From: Lysinibacillus fusiformis
Lineage (GTDB): Bacteria > Bacillota > Bacilli > Bacillales_A > Planococcaceae
Assembly: GCA_030027265.1 (NCBI GenBank)
Contig: JASENG010000015.1
Location: 30,928-94,927 of the forward strand
Reading direction: 5' to 3'
Length of the DNA stretch: 64,000 nucleotides
Below the pieces are notes generated by a model. It worked only from the letters and a program-made list of their open reading frames with translations, did no database searches and was not told where the DNA came from. This document shows positions 18,333 through 27,977 of this stretch, piece after piece (position 1 is the first letter of the stretch; each line of letters starts with the position of its first letter). Position numbers and translations under genes: made by a program.

Positions 18333-19505
18333 TTATTGATGTTTACTTCTATTAAGTGGGCTTGAAGATCTTGAAAACTTTAAATTTAAATATAATGCTA
18401 TTAAAGATAATATTAGGACTATGAAAATCGAAAATTCTAGATAAAACGAATTCCCCGTGTTACTCTTCTCAACAATTTTCTTGGAGGTTATGGATTCTAC
18501 TTTCTCTAGTGGATAAGTAGCAACTAAGTTATCATCTTCACCGATAATATTCAAAGTTCCATCCTTATTTACTTTTTTATTTAGTTGCTCATTTATTGAA
18601 GATGTATAAGAAATAGTTTTGGCATTCCTATACTCTTCATCTCCCAATTTAAATGTCGTTCCTTTTTGAATATTTGTTGTTTCATAATTATCAAATGCAT
18701 AGTCTATTAATTTTACTGTATCGTGATATATTTCCTCTTCAATACTGCTATTTAAAGTTATTACAATTAGGCTTAACTCTTCATTCTCAGCTGTCGTTGC
18801 TAACGTAAAGCCAGATTGATTTATGTATCCAGTTTTCCCCCCAGTTACCTCTTCATAAGGGATTTCGTCTTTTAAAATTTTATGATGGGTTATAAGGGTG
18901 GTATCCCATGTTTCTCCATCCCAATTTAACTCCTTTGTACCGAATATTTCCTTAAACACTTTATTTTGCATTGCATACTGGGTTATTTTTGCTAAATCTT
19001 CAGCCGTTGTAACATGTTGTGAATCAAAAAGCCCGTGTGGATTTTCAAAATTTGTATTTTGGACTTCAACAACGCTTTTTAAATAAGCATTTAAGTCATT
19101 TGAAAATTCTTCTACACTTCCACTTAAATGTTCTGCTATTGCTATGCCCGCATCATTCCCGGAATTTATTAATAAGCCTTGGAGTAGTTTTTTTAATGTA
19201 ACTCTCTCTCCTTCTTCTAGATATACTGTAGTTCCTTCAGCATCTCGTGCATTGCTACTAACTGTAACTAAATCATCTAATTCACCTGTTTCAATAGCGT
19301 ATATGGCTGTAGCTATTTTTGTTAAACTTGCAGGATACATTTGATCTTTTGAATTCTTTTCATATAATACTTGCCCTGAATTAGCTTCTAGGACTATTGC
19401 TGCTTCACTAGCTAAAGCGGGTGGTAGACTCGCACCTAACGCCTTAGTAATAGGAAAACAATTAAATGCTACTACTGTAATGACGATAATAATAATTTTC
19501 CTCAT
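18333..19505 (-). CDS. DacF/DacA-type D-alanyl-D-alanine carboxypeptidase
   Basis: 390 residues. A signal peptide ends near TKALGAS (about 25). The penicillin-binding catalytic triad of motifs is complete: S60-L-T-K63 (PASLTKIATA), S115-G-N (LINSGNDAG) and K224-T-G (GGKTGYIN). A C-terminal membrane helix (YLEFSIFIVLILSLIALYL) anchors it outside. It removes the terminal D-Ala of stem peptides and limits cross-linking. A CTCCATA box precedes it, the only wall enzyme here under that element. A decayed duplicate lies at 11972-12356. The subfamily (vegetative DacA versus sporulation DacF/DacB) cannot be settled by eye. Confidence 0.92.
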   Translation of the reverse strand: MRKIIIIVITVVAFNCFPITKALGASLPPALASEAAIVLEANSGQVLYEKNSKDQMYPASLTKIATAIYAIETGELDDLVTVSSNARDAEGTTVYLEEGERVTLKKLLQGLLINSGNDAGIAIAEHLSGSVEEFSNDLNAYLKSVVEVQNTNFENPHGLFDSQHVTTAEDLAKITQYAMQNKVFKEIFGTKELNWDGETWDTTLITHHKILKDEIPYEEVTGGKTGYINQSGFTLATTAENEELSLIVITLNSSIEEEIYHDTVKLIDYAFDNYETTNIQKGTTFKLGDEEYRNAKTISYTSSINEQLNKKVNKDGTLNIIGEDDNLVATYPLEKVESITSKKIVEKSNTGNSFYLEFSIFIVLILSLIALYLNLKFSRSSSPLNRSKHQ

Positions 19506-19554
19506 AAATTTAATTCTCCATATCTTTCTTGCTTGTTTGTTAAGATGTTCTATT

Positions 19555-19587
19555 AGTGTAAATTAAAATTATGAAGAAATTGTGGAG
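19555..19587 (-). promoter_or_regulatory. CTCCATA direct-repeat box and -10 of the dacF-like gene
   Basis: CTCCACA (19581-19587) and CTTCATA (19570-19576), 11-bp period, 9-bp gap, -10 TACACT (19555-19560), 50 bp before the start codon. Confidence 0.72.
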
Positions 19588-19696
19588 ATTGGAGTATTGC
19601 AATCATTATTTAAAAAAAGTTATATACACGTAAAGTTAGAATTCGTCATTACTAATTAAGGCATAAATTAGTCTAATATTTATTTGCAAAAATACT

Positions 19697-19739
19697 AAAA
19701 GACGCCATTTTGATTGCGTTGATCAAAATGGCTTCTTTT
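19697..19739 (-). terminator. Terminator after the 90-residue gene
   Basis: GCCATTTTGAT (19704-19714) pairs perfectly with ATCAAAATGGC (19722-19732), extended by AAAAGAC/GCTTCTTTT flanks; T-rich on both sides. Confidence 0.8.
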
Positions 19740-19861
19740 ATAAAATTTTATAAAATTAAACTTACATATTTTTCCGGATACAGATTTAAATGTTCAAAAA
19801 TGGTCAATAAACCTATAATGAGTAATCTGTTAAAGGTTCTTTCACCTTTTATTTAATCTTC

Positions 19862-20134
19862 TTAAAAAGCACGTATTTCATAAGTCACAGTCAATCCATC
19901 TCGAATATTCCCAAAAGAAAATAGAAGATATTCTCCTGTTTGTTGGTCAATACGGACTTCATCATAACAATTAATAAAACCCTCTAATTTACTCCTTGCC
20001 AAATGCAAGGCGATATCTAAACTTTCCGCATTCAATTTAAATTCAATGAGCTGGATTGGTACATGGAAGCATGGAGTACCATAAGCACTACCTAGCAATT
20101 CGCTTTTATTTTTAATTAATCTAGCAATATACAT
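19862..20134 (-). CDS. Hypothetical protein, 90 residues
   Basis: A complete frame with AGAGG before the ATG and a terminator after the stop. The product is soluble, with no signal or motif I recognise. It reads as beta strands around a central amphipathic helix (DIALHLARSKLEGFINCY), with a strand-rich end (TGEYLLFSFGNIRDGLTVTYEI). It may be cotranscribed with the C39-like lipoprotein gene 75 bp upstream. Function unknown. Confidence 0.6.
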   Translation of the reverse strand: MYIARLIKNKSELLGSAYGTPCFHVPIQLIEFKLNAESLDIALHLARSKLEGFINCYDEVRIDQQTGEYLLFSFGNIRDGLTVTYEIRAF

Positions 20135-20208
20135 AAAGTAAAACCTCTTTTAAGTGCCTGTCTTAATAAGCTCATGTAATCTAAATTTAAATAATATATT
20201 TTAAAAAT

Positions 20209-21186
20209 TTACTTATGAATAGCGACTGCCTGTTTTCCAAGTTCCACATAGCTTTTGAAGAATTTTTGCTTATTGTGTTCAACATATCCTTTTAAAGGAT
20301 CCATGACTATAACTTTGTCTTCGGTTTGTCCAATCAAAACCACAGAATGTAGGTTTTGGTACATTTCATGATATTCATTTGTTCCCTCAATAATCCACCC
20401 GCCTTTTTTTTGTGGTATTGAAAGATCGAGAGTTACCCAAACTATTACAGGGACGCCTTGTTCAGTGTAATTTAAAATGTTTTCCTCTGTTTGACCACTT
20501 ATATTTGAAACTTGTAAAGATAAATCATTCTCATCTATCGCTGTGTTGGCAGCCTGCGCGATCGGCTTAGCAAAGACATACGTGCCAATATTATTTGCAT
20601 ATGGGCTTCCGGTATATGCCACATTAGGATTGGCACCAATCTTTTTATTTCCTTGTTGCCTAAAGGCTTGAAGTGGTAAATAGTTATCCGTCATTTCAGT
20701 TTTCGACATTTCTAGACCATAGTAATTTAAGACAGCTGTTAATGCAGTAATTTCACAACCATTTGGTAATTCTGGCTTTTGAAGAACTTTAGGAATAGCC
20801 AAACGCTGGTAGTTAGTTGCATGTGTTTCTAATACATAATAAGGGCTTGAAACTTTATATGTAAATTCCTCTATTGAAGGATAACTTTTCCCTGTACCGC
20901 CATTCTCCAGAGACGTTGCAGTTACTTTATATGTCCTATCTTCTTGTAAACCCTTGAAAACTGCAACTCCTTCAATCGAACCTATCACTGTATCAACTTC
21001 TTGGCCACTAGAAGCATCTTCTATAGAGATTAATAATTCTGGAACTGGTGCACCACTGCTAAACTCAACAGTTAAAACAGTCAATTTACCTTCTATTTCT
21101 TCTTCAGAATTTACGAGATTCGAGGAACATGCCGCTATTAAAGAACTCATAAATATGATACTAAGAATTTTAATATGAGTAGACAT
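20209..21186 (-). CDS. Lipoprotein with C39-like cysteine peptidase domain (YvpB-like)
   Basis: 325 residues. A signal peptide with lipobox LIAAC puts the lipidated cysteine at C20. Residues about 33-110 resemble a beta-sandwich carrier domain (VPELLISIED...GVAVFKGL). The C-terminal C39-like papain-fold domain has C144 in LPNGCEITALTAVLNYYG, H280 in NLHSVVLIG and D296 in VMDPLKG, a full catalytic triad. It probably acts on an outer peptide or wall substrate; relatives are mostly uncharacterised. Unlike bacteriocin C39 peptidases it is not fused to a transporter. An AGGAGA ribosome site supports the start. Confidence 0.85.
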   Translation of the reverse strand: MSTHIKILSIIFMSSLIAACSSNLVNSEEEIEGKLTVLTVEFSSGAPVPELLISIEDASSGQEVDTVIGSIEGVAVFKGLQEDRTYKVTATSLENGGTGKSYPSIEEFTYKVSSPYYVLETHATNYQRLAIPKVLQKPELPNGCEITALTAVLNYYGLEMSKTEMTDNYLPLQAFRQQGNKKIGANPNVAYTGSPYANNIGTYVFAKPIAQAANTAIDENDLSLQVSNISGQTEENILNYTEQGVPVIVWVTLDLSIPQKKGGWIIEGTNEYHEMYQNLHSVVLIGQTEDKVIVMDPLKGYVEHNKQKFFKSYVELGKQAVAIHK

Positions 21187-21233
21187 TTACAATCTTCTCC
21201 TGTCTTGTCCCCATCCTTTGAATATTTAGTAAG

Positions 21234-23054
21234 TTAAGAGAAATATCTCTTATACCATAAAAGAAACATATAAATCGTCCAAATTTTTCTCTGGTTGTTT
21301 GCTCGGCCTTCATAGTGATCAGTTAATAGTTTAGTAATCTCTTCTCTATTAAAGAAAGTATTAGCCATATCGCTTTCAAATATTGCCTTAATCTGGTTAT
21401 AATATTTCTCTTCTTTTATCCATAATCGAATCGGTACAGGAAAACCAATTTTCTTTCGCTTTGCCCAAGCATCAGGTAATGCTTTCCTAGCTGCAAGACG
21501 AAATGCATACTTTGTGCCCTTCTCACTCACTCTAAATCTAGTAGGGATTCTTGAAGCAACATTCATAACTTCTTTATCAAGAAATGGTACCCGTAATTCT
21601 ATAGAATGAGCCATACTCATCTTATCCGCTTTTAATAGAATATCATCTACTAACCATAGATTTAAATCTAATATTTGCTTCTTTGTAATATCATCTTTAT
21701 CTGATACTTTACTGTAAATTGGAGTAACAATATCCTTCACTGTTGGTGCATTTTGGTATTCCCTTTTTAAAATTTGAGATGCTTCATTTTCTTCAAAAAT
21801 ACGCGCTTGCCCAATAAATGTTTCTTCAACGGGTAATCCACCCTTCATTAAAAAGTGTTTACCGCGAACTTCTGGCATCTGTTTTGCAACTTGTGCGATT
21901 GGTTTTCGAATATAGCTCGGTATTTTTTTATACTTACGCATAGAAGGTGTTTCATCATATTCTGCATATCCACCAAAGAGTTCGTCTGCTCCTTCTCCCG
22001 AAAGAACAACCGTTACATGTTTACGCGCTAATTCTGCTAAGAAGTAAAGTGGTACAATAGACGGGTTAGAATGTGGCTCATCCATCATATATTGAATTTC
22101 TTCTAACTTCTCAAAACAGATATCAGGATCTAATACTTCATTAACATTTTCAATATTAAGCTCTTTTGAGAGAGCTACTGCATTATCTACTTCAGAGAAG
22201 TTTTCTGCATTAAACCCGACCGAGAATGTTTTATCTGGTCTTAAAACAGATGCAACGTAACTGGAATCAACCCCGCTTGAAAGGAAAGAACCAACCTTAA
22301 CATCTGATATTTTATGACAATTTACCGAATCTCTTACTACTTCATCGATGTCTTCAACAATTGATTCTAATGTATCTTCTTCAGGTTTAAAAGAAGGTTC
22401 CCAATAACGTACGATGTCAATTTTCCCGTTTGCATAAGTTAAGTAATGTGCTGCCGGAAGTTTGTATACCCCTTTAAAGAATGTTTCATTCAGAACCGGA
22501 AACTGAAATGTTAAATATGGTTTTAAAGCCTGCTCATTGAGCTCTTTTTTAAAATGAGGATGTGGTAAAAAACTTTTGATTTCTGACCCGAACATTAACG
22601 TCTTGTTCATATAAGCATAGTAAAATGGCTTTATACCAAAGGGATCGCGTGCTGCAAATAATGTGTTTTTGCGACGATCCCAAATAACAAACGCAAACAT
22701 TCCTCGAAGTTTTTTCACAAGCCCTTCGCCATATTCTTCATATCCATGAACTAAGACTTCACTATCCGTATTAGTTTTAAATTTATGACCTTTTTCTATT
22801 AACTTCTTCCGTAGAGCGCGGAAATTATATATTTCCCCATTAAATACAAGTACTAGTGAATCATCCTCATTATATAAAGGTTGGTTTCCCTGCTCCAAAT
22901 CGATAATGCTTAATCGACGGAAGCCCAGTGCAGCATTTCCATCTAAAAATGTACCTCCAGAATCCGGTCCCCTATGAATAATTTGATTCATCATATTTTG
23001 AAGTACTAGTTCCGAATTGTTTACTTCCCCAATAAATCCAGTAAAACCACACAT
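21234..23054 (-). CDS. asnB: Glutamine-hydrolysing asparagine synthetase (AsnB/AsnO)
   Basis: 606 residues, normal length. C2 (MCGFTGFIG) is the glutaminase nucleophile, and RGPDSGG, NGEIYNF and DSEVLVHGYE mark the class II amidotransferase domain (1-200). The synthetase domain has the PP-loop SFLSSGVDSSYVAS and LSGEGADELFGGY. It converts aspartate and ATP to asparagine using glutamine ammonia. Some bacillus paralogs instead amidate peptidoglycan precursors or act in sporulation, and the wall-gene neighbourhood leaves that open. A GGAG site precedes the start. It is downstream of the two-component genes with an 83-bp gap. Confidence 0.93.
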   Translation of the reverse strand: MCGFTGFIGEVNNSELVLQNMMNQIIHRGPDSGGTFLDGNAALGFRRLSIIDLEQGNQPLYNEDDSLVLVFNGEIYNFRALRKKLIEKGHKFKTNTDSEVLVHGYEEYGEGLVKKLRGMFAFVIWDRRKNTLFAARDPFGIKPFYYAYMNKTLMFGSEIKSFLPHPHFKKELNEQALKPYLTFQFPVLNETFFKGVYKLPAAHYLTYANGKIDIVRYWEPSFKPEEDTLESIVEDIDEVVRDSVNCHKISDVKVGSFLSSGVDSSYVASVLRPDKTFSVGFNAENFSEVDNAVALSKELNIENVNEVLDPDICFEKLEEIQYMMDEPHSNPSIVPLYFLAELARKHVTVVLSGEGADELFGGYAEYDETPSMRKYKKIPSYIRKPIAQVAKQMPEVRGKHFLMKGGLPVEETFIGQARIFEENEASQILKREYQNAPTVKDIVTPIYSKVSDKDDITKKQILDLNLWLVDDILLKADKMSMAHSIELRVPFLDKEVMNVASRIPTRFRVSEKGTKYAFRLAARKALPDAWAKRKKIGFPVPIRLWIKEEKYYNQIKAIFESDMANTFFNREEITKLLTDHYEGRANNQRKIWTIYMFLLWYKRYFS

Positions 23055-23137
23055 ATTTTTTCTCCTTTTTCTCTACTTTTTTTGTTATTTTGTTAAATCG
23101 TTATTTAATTTAATCTACTTTTTTATTCTTAATTTGC

Positions 23138-24538
23138 TTATCCCAAAGTTTTAAGTTCATATGGAAGCTTTACTATAAATCTAGAACCTTTCCCAAACTT
23201 ACTTTCTACTTTGATTTCACCTTGTAAATGTTTTATAAGTTCATGAACAATTGCTAACCCTAAGCCTGTTCCACCCATTTGTCTTGCACGTGATTTTTCT
23301 ACTCGATGGAAACGATCAAAGATAAACCGTATTTCTTCCTCTGGTATTCCTATACCAGTATCCTCCACAGATATTAAAATAAATTCTTTTTCTTTATTAA
23401 CTTTCACTAAAATACTACCATGTTCAGTATAATTTATTGCATTTTCCAATAAATTAAGTAGTATTTGCTCAATCCTTAAACCATCCGAAATTATAGAAGG
23501 TAAGGTTTCTTCTATTTCAAATAATAAATCTATGTCTTTCTCTTTTGCCTTTAATGTCACCTTTTGTATAGCTGATTCGATAACATCCTCTAAATCTACA
23601 GATTGGATATATAAATTAATCTTGCCTTCTTCCATTTTCGATAGTTCAAATAGCTCTTGAATCAACTTCGCTAATCGTGTCGATTCTTTTTCAATAATCT
23701 CTGAATAAGTCTTCAGCTCTTCCTCGTTTCGGTATTGACCACTATTTATAATTTGTGAATATCCTTTTAGATATGAAATGGGTGTTCTCAGCTCATGGGA
23801 TATATTTGCTAAGAGTTCACTACGATTTACTCGGTAATTATTTAACTCTATACTTAAATCATTAATTGCTTCAGCAAGAGAACCAATTTCATCTTTTGAT
23901 TTAATTTGAACTCTTGTTTTTAAATTTCCCTTTGAAATTTCCCGTGTTGCTTGTTCAATCTTAAGTAAAGGTCTTGAAATCCTTGTTGCCAGAAAAAACG
24001 AATAGGCAAGTGCCAATAAAATTGCTCCTGCTATCGAACCAAAAATCCAATCGCGTACATCGTGCATACTTTCGTGAAGTTTATCGATTGAAGAAAAGAC
24101 AATAACTCCACCATTAAATTCGTTATTTTCTACAATTGGCTGCCCTGAGAAAAAGAATTTTTCATACGTGTTTGGATCAAATCGTTCTTTATTAAACTCT
24201 TCTCCTGTTTTTAAACTTGAAAGCCACTCATTTGGAATAGACATACCGGTTTTAAATTCTAATACACTATCAGAAACGATAATTCCGTTTCGATCAAATA
24301 TTATAATTTCTTTGTTTGTAATAGAACTCAGGTAATCATAAAACTGTGCTCCATCATTCATGGAACTACTCAATGATGTAGCTAATTCCTCAGCCAATTC
24401 ACTGACCCCCTCGTTTATATGGAGAGTATAAACATTTAAAAAAATTCTGTCTATAAAGAAAGCAAATGGAAGTAAGATACTTAAAAATAAAATCATAATA
24501 AGCATTCCTAATTTGAATACAATTCCATTAAATTTCAT
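23138..24538 (-). CDS. Membrane sensor histidine kinase of system 1
   Basis: 466 residues from the ATG at 24536-24538. This start is chosen because TAATG overlaps the regulator stop and AGGAG lies just before; a longer frame inside the regulator is unlikely. Two membrane helices (about 7-30 and 165-185) enclose an extracytoplasmic sensor of about 130 residues. A HAMP linker follows (about 186-240), then HisKA with the phospho-histidine in LANISHELRTP, and HATPase with NLLENAINYT, DTGIGIP, FDRFHRVEKSRAR and GTGLGLAIV. It is of the WalK/ResE/PhoR architecture. The signal is unknown. Copper or envelope stress is inferred from the regulon. Confidence 0.92.
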   Translation of the reverse strand: MKFNGIVFKLGMLIMILFLSILLPFAFFIDRIFLNVYTLHINEGVSELAEELATSLSSSMNDGAQFYDYLSSITNKEIIIFDRNGIIVSDSVLEFKTGMSIPNEWLSSLKTGEEFNKERFDPNTYEKFFFSGQPIVENNEFNGGVIVFSSIDKLHESMHDVRDWIFGSIAGAILLALAYSFFLATRISRPLLKIEQATREISKGNLKTRVQIKSKDEIGSLAEAINDLSIELNNYRVNRSELLANISHELRTPISYLKGYSQIINSGQYRNEEELKTYSEIIEKESTRLAKLIQELFELSKMEEGKINLYIQSVDLEDVIESAIQKVTLKAKEKDIDLLFEIEETLPSIISDGLRIEQILLNLLENAINYTEHGSILVKVNKEKEFILISVEDTGIGIPEEEIRFIFDRFHRVEKSRARQMGGTGLGLAIVHELIKHLQGEIKVESKFGKGSRFIVKLPYELKTLG

Positions 24539-25245
24539 TATTTTTCTCCTGGTAGAACAAACTGGTACCCAATCCCCCAAACAGTTCTAATCAACTTTTG
24601 ATCTTTATCTATCTTTTTTAACTTTGTACGAATATTTTTTATATGTGAATCAACCACACGTAAATCCCTCTCCTCATATTCTTCCCAAATATGATTTAAT
24701 AGAACTTCCCTTGACCATACTCTGGTTGGAGAAGTAGCTAATAAAGAAAGAAGTTCAAACTCTTTTGCTGTTAATTCCACATAGCATTCATTGAAGAAAA
24801 ACTTTCTACTATCAAGATTTAATGTAAATAAACCATCTGTATAAGAGAGAATATTTTCCGTTATCTTATCTTTATTTATTTGCATAAAATTCGAGCGCCG
24901 TAACAATGCTTTAATTCGTGCCTCCAGCTCCTCAAACTCAAATGGTTTTATTAAATAATCATCTGCACCAATCTCTAACCCTCTTACTTTGTCAGAAATT
25001 TCATTTCTTGCAGTTAACATTAGAATCGGCGTATCACATAATTCCCTTATTTTTTCACATACTATCCAGCCATCTACATAGGGCAGCATAATATCAAGAA
25101 TTATTAAGTCGTACTCATGATTCTTTATAAAATCCAACGCTTTGATACCATCGTTTGCCATTACTAAGTCATATTCACTTCCAAGATGAATTGCGAGCAA
25201 ATTAAGCATATACACTTCATCTTCTACAATTAGGATTTTTTTCAT
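24538..25245 (-). CDS. OmpR/PhoB-family response regulator of system 1
   Basis: 235 residues. The receiver domain (1-118) has the phospho-acceptor D51 in YDLIILDIMLP, acidic pair E8/D9, T in LMLTAR and K in IKPFEF. The winged-helix trans-activation domain (about 135-232) has TAKEFELLSLL, RVVDSHIKNIRTKL and VWGIGYQF. This class binds head-to-tail repeats spaced about 10-11 bp next to the -35 region. Just such a repeat lies in front of this gene (25304-25336), so it is the simplest candidate for the regulator of the nine-box regulon and probably autoregulates. Its stop overlaps the kinase start. Confidence 0.93.
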   Translation of the reverse strand: MKKILIVEDEVYMLNLLAIHLGSEYDLVMANDGIKALDFIKNHEYDLIILDIMLPYVDGWIVCEKIRELCDTPILMLTARNEISDKVRGLEIGADDYLIKPFEFEELEARIKALLRRSNFMQINKDKITENILSYTDGLFTLNLDSRKFFFNECYVELTAKEFELLSLLATSPTRVWSREVLLNHIWEEYEERDLRVVDSHIKNIRTKLKKIDKDQKLIRTVWGIGYQFVLPGEK

Positions 25246-25303
25246 TGGTAATCCCTCTCAATATTCATTAAAGAAAATTTCTCCTAACTAGCTCATTATA
25301 TAT

Positions 25304-25336
25304 AAATTACTATAAAAAATTGAAGAAAGTATGGAG
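25304..25336 (-). promoter_or_regulatory. CTCCATA direct-repeat box upstream of two-component system 1
   Basis: CTCCATA (25330-25336) and CTTCAAT (25319-25325), 11-bp period. At the 9-bp position lies TAATTT (25304-25309), a weaker -10 than at the other sites. Implies autoregulation of the regulator-kinase pair. Confidence 0.65.
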
Positions 25337-25590
25337 ATTGTAAATTTATGTAATAGCTTCTGACCCTTTTTTCCCCTCAGCGTTCAATAAAAATAGTTTG
25401 CAAAGGAGTGTAATAAAATAGAATCTTTTTGTAAAACTAAAATAAGAAAAAAAGCCCCATGTTTTTACTTTTTTAAATAAAAAGCATCAAAATAAACTTT
25501 ATAAATTATTTATTAAGTGTGCGGGTTCTCCAGCGCGTCACGTATAGTACTTTTACTTTATCATTTATAATCTTTTATTTTAGTATAAAA

Positions 25591-25624
25591 AAACTGTAGA
25601 CAAATTTGAGTTTGTCTACAGTTT
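25591..25624 (-). terminator. Terminator after the multicopper oxidase gene
   Basis: AAACTGTAGACAAA (25591-25604) pairs perfectly with TTTGTCTACAGTTT (25611-25624); the minus-strand side ends in a T tract. About 110 bp past the oxidase stop. Confidence 0.9.
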
Positions 25625-25732
25625 GATGCAATCTTGAAATGGAACTTTTCTCCAAAATCAGCCAGTTCCGCAGCTGAGATGAGGATGTCTTCAAGCATTC
25701 TTAATATTATACAGACAAAGACGTAACATTAA

Positions 25733-27274
25733 TTAAATTACTTCTACTTGTCCCATCATTCCATTTTCTTCATGTTCAAGTATGTGGCAGTGGAACATGT
25801 AAATTCCTTTATTATTAAATTTGACTGCTAATTTTACTGTTTGTCCAGGTTCAATTGCGATTGTATCCTTCCATCCTTGTAAGCTTGAAGGAGGTTCTTC
25901 CCCATCAATTGAAACAACTTTAAATTGTGTACCATGAATGTGGAATGGATGTATCATACCACCCATCATATCTGGTTTATTATAGATTTCCCAAATTTCT
26001 GTTTCACCTTGTTTTTGTGTAAGGTCAATTCGATTAATATCAAACTTCTTACCATTAATCGTTACCATTTCTTCCATCCCAAAAAGTTCAAGCTTTTTCG
26101 AAACAGGTAAATTACGTTCTTCATCTGTAACTGCATAATCATTTAAAGATTCTGCAATCTCAGTCTCATTGGATTTTTCTTCTTCAATTTTAAACGGTAA
26201 TAAGATCGCACCTTTTTCATTGATTAATGAAACATCACTTGATGAATCATATTTAGAAAAGTCAACTATTATTTCCGCTCTTTCTCCGGCAGTTAATGTT
26301 ATTTCCGTCATTTCTGTTGGTTCATTTAAGAAGCCACCATCTGTAGCGATTTGTTGGAAAGCATCTCCTGTATTTAATTTAAACGTATAGTTACGTGCAT
26401 TTGAACCATTCAATATGCGTAAGCGGACTTTCTCTTTTCCTACTGTTAGTTTAGGATTTAGTGTTCCATTTACCAATAATGTATCACCAATTGTTCCATC
26501 CTCATTGATTACCGCATCGTAGTTTAATTGTTTTTCATCATCGAACTGTCTGTCCTGGAATATTAATGGAATATCGTTAACTCCATACTGGTCTGGTAAA
26601 CCAAGATTCTTAGAATTATCATCTTCAACATAAATCAATCCAGCTAAACCTTTATATACTTGTTCTGCTGTAGCACCTTCGGGATGTGGATGGAACCATA
26701 AAGTTGATGCTTGCTGATTTACCTGGAATTCAACTTCTTGTGTCTCTCCAGGTTGTACCACTTGATGTGGCCCACCGTCTCCCTTTCCAGGTATATCTAA
26801 ACCATGCCAGTGAAAAGTAGTTGCTTCTGATAATTTATTATTTGTTCGAAATTTAACTGTTTCGCCCTCATTTATACGAATAACTGGACCTAAAAAAGAA
26901 CCATTGTAGCCATATGTTTGTGTTTGAACACCGTCAAAAAATTCTGTTGTTCCTTGTTGTGCAGTTATATCATAAACACTTCCTTCTTCAGGTTCAAGTA
27001 ATGGCGGGAGCGCAAGTTCGTTTTCTCCTGTAGAGTCATTTAAATCTACCGGCTCTGGATCGCCCTCCATATCCATTCCTTCCATATCCATTCCTTCCAT
27101 ATCCATCATTTCTTCTTCGCTCATATTAGAATGATCCATTTCTGACATTTCATCTGTAGACATATTGGAATCATCCATCGTTTCGTTTTCCTTGGATTCT
27201 GAATTACTTGCACTACATCCTCCAATAATAACAGTACCTAATAATAATGAAGTTATTAAAATTTTTGATTTCAT
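25733..27274 (-). CDS. Lipoprotein multicopper oxidase with Met-rich leader region
   Basis: 513 residues from the ATG at 27274, set by GGGAGGAAA upstream. The lipobox IIGGC gives C20 as the anchored residue. Residues about 35-75 are acidic and Met-rich (repeated MEGMD units), a likely Cu(I) collecting patch. All four copper motifs are present: FHWHGLD, WFHPHPEG, HPFHIHG and HCHILEHEENGMM, enough for type 1 and the trinuclear site. It probably oxidises Cu(I) at the outer membrane face, like CueO, though CotA-like laccase activity is possible. Controlled by a CTCCATA box; terminator downstream. Confidence 0.94.
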   Translation of the reverse strand: MKSKILITSLLLGTVIIGGCSASNSESKENETMDDSNMSTDEMSEMDHSNMSEEEMMDMEGMDMEGMDMEGDPEPVDLNDSTGENELALPPLLEPEEGSVYDITAQQGTTEFFDGVQTQTYGYNGSFLGPVIRINEGETVKFRTNNKLSEATTFHWHGLDIPGKGDGGPHQVVQPGETQEVEFQVNQQASTLWFHPHPEGATAEQVYKGLAGLIYVEDDNSKNLGLPDQYGVNDIPLIFQDRQFDDEKQLNYDAVINEDGTIGDTLLVNGTLNPKLTVGKEKVRLRILNGSNARNYTFKLNTGDAFQQIATDGGFLNEPTEMTEITLTAGERAEIIVDFSKYDSSSDVSLINEKGAILLPFKIEEEKSNETEIAESLNDYAVTDEERNLPVSKKLELFGMEEMVTINGKKFDINRIDLTQKQGETEIWEIYNKPDMMGGMIHPFHIHGTQFKVVSIDGEEPPSSLQGWKDTIAIEPGQTVKLAVKFNNKGIYMFHCHILEHEENGMMGQVEVI

Positions 27275-27306
27275 GTTATTTCCTCCCTTATATTTATCAC
27301 ATAAAA

Positions 27307-27339
27307 AATGTAACAAATAAATATGAAGAAATTATGCAC
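27307..27339 (-). promoter_or_regulatory. CTCCATA direct-repeat box and -10 of the multicopper oxidase
   Basis: GTGCATA (27333-27339) and CTTCATA (27322-27328), 11-bp period, 9-bp gap, -10 TACATT (27307-27312), about 33 bp before the start codon. Confidence 0.7.
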
Positions 27340-27422
27340 TTTAAGTGACTAGAGGGATTTTTTTTGTGATAAATTTTAATGCTACTGTATAAAAACACCT
27401 TTAATGAATGTTATGTGACTTT

Positions 27423-27977
27423 TTAATGTGATTTTTTTGTATTGTGTAGTCCGATTCTCCAGGCAAAAAAACAAATAACTAAGAGAGTGAGTCCAATTTT
27501 CCACTTCAAATCAACCTGCATAAAACCATAAATAGCACCTGCTTCTATAAGAAGGGAGGGTATTTTACCGGTAGTACTAGCAATAGCAAATAACCAGAGT
27601 GAAACCTTTGAAAATGCACTCCCTAAAGTTACAGCACCAGATGGAGTAAAAGGTAGGATTCGAAAAATTAAAATAACCCAAAATGCCTTATACCCTTCTA
27701 AATCCTTTAATTTGATGAGTACTGGATGATGATAATCTTTAATTCTCCATTTTTTTATCCCTTTTCTATATAAAATAAAACTAATTATCGCCCCGATAGC
27801 TTCACCTGTAATAGAGACTAATAAACCTACATATAATCCAAAAAAAGAAAGGTTTGCTAATGTGATAAATGCACTAGGTAAGACCCCTGCAATACTCACA
27901 AGAACATTAGCAGTTAAACTTACAAAAATGGCAAATAAGTCGGCGTGTCCTAATAATTTCACTAAAAACTCTTCCAT
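27423..27977 (-). CDS. VTT-domain (TVP38/TMEM64, DedA-superfamily) membrane protein
   Basis: 184 residues, about five membrane segments. VTT landmarks: a GEAIGAIISFILYRKG turn near residue 60, FRILPFTPSGAVTLGSAF near 104, and ASTTGKIPSLLIEA near 133. DedA/VTT proteins act in lipid-carrier or lipid flipping and membrane homeostasis. The exact substrate here is unknown. It sits between the oxidase promoter and a SpoIIP-like gene, with 150 bp of its own upstream DNA but no clear box. A relic of a related gene lies at 9411-9536. Confidence 0.85.
   Translation of the reverse strand: MEEFLVKLLGHADLFAIFVSLTANVLVSIAGVLPSAFITLANLSFFGLYVGLLVSITGEAIGAIISFILYRKGIKKWRIKDYHHPVLIKLKDLEGYKAFWVILIFRILPFTPSGAVTLGSAFSKVSLWLFAIASTTGKIPSLLIEAGAIYGFMQVDLKWKIGLTLLVICFFAWRIGLHNTKKSH

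Larger units (their letters stand above)
19087..19830. repeat. Intact partner of the degenerate repeat at 11972-12660
   Basis: Covers the 5' third of the DacF-like gene, its box promoter and the next hairpin; same order and orientation as the decayed copy. Confidence 0.8.
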
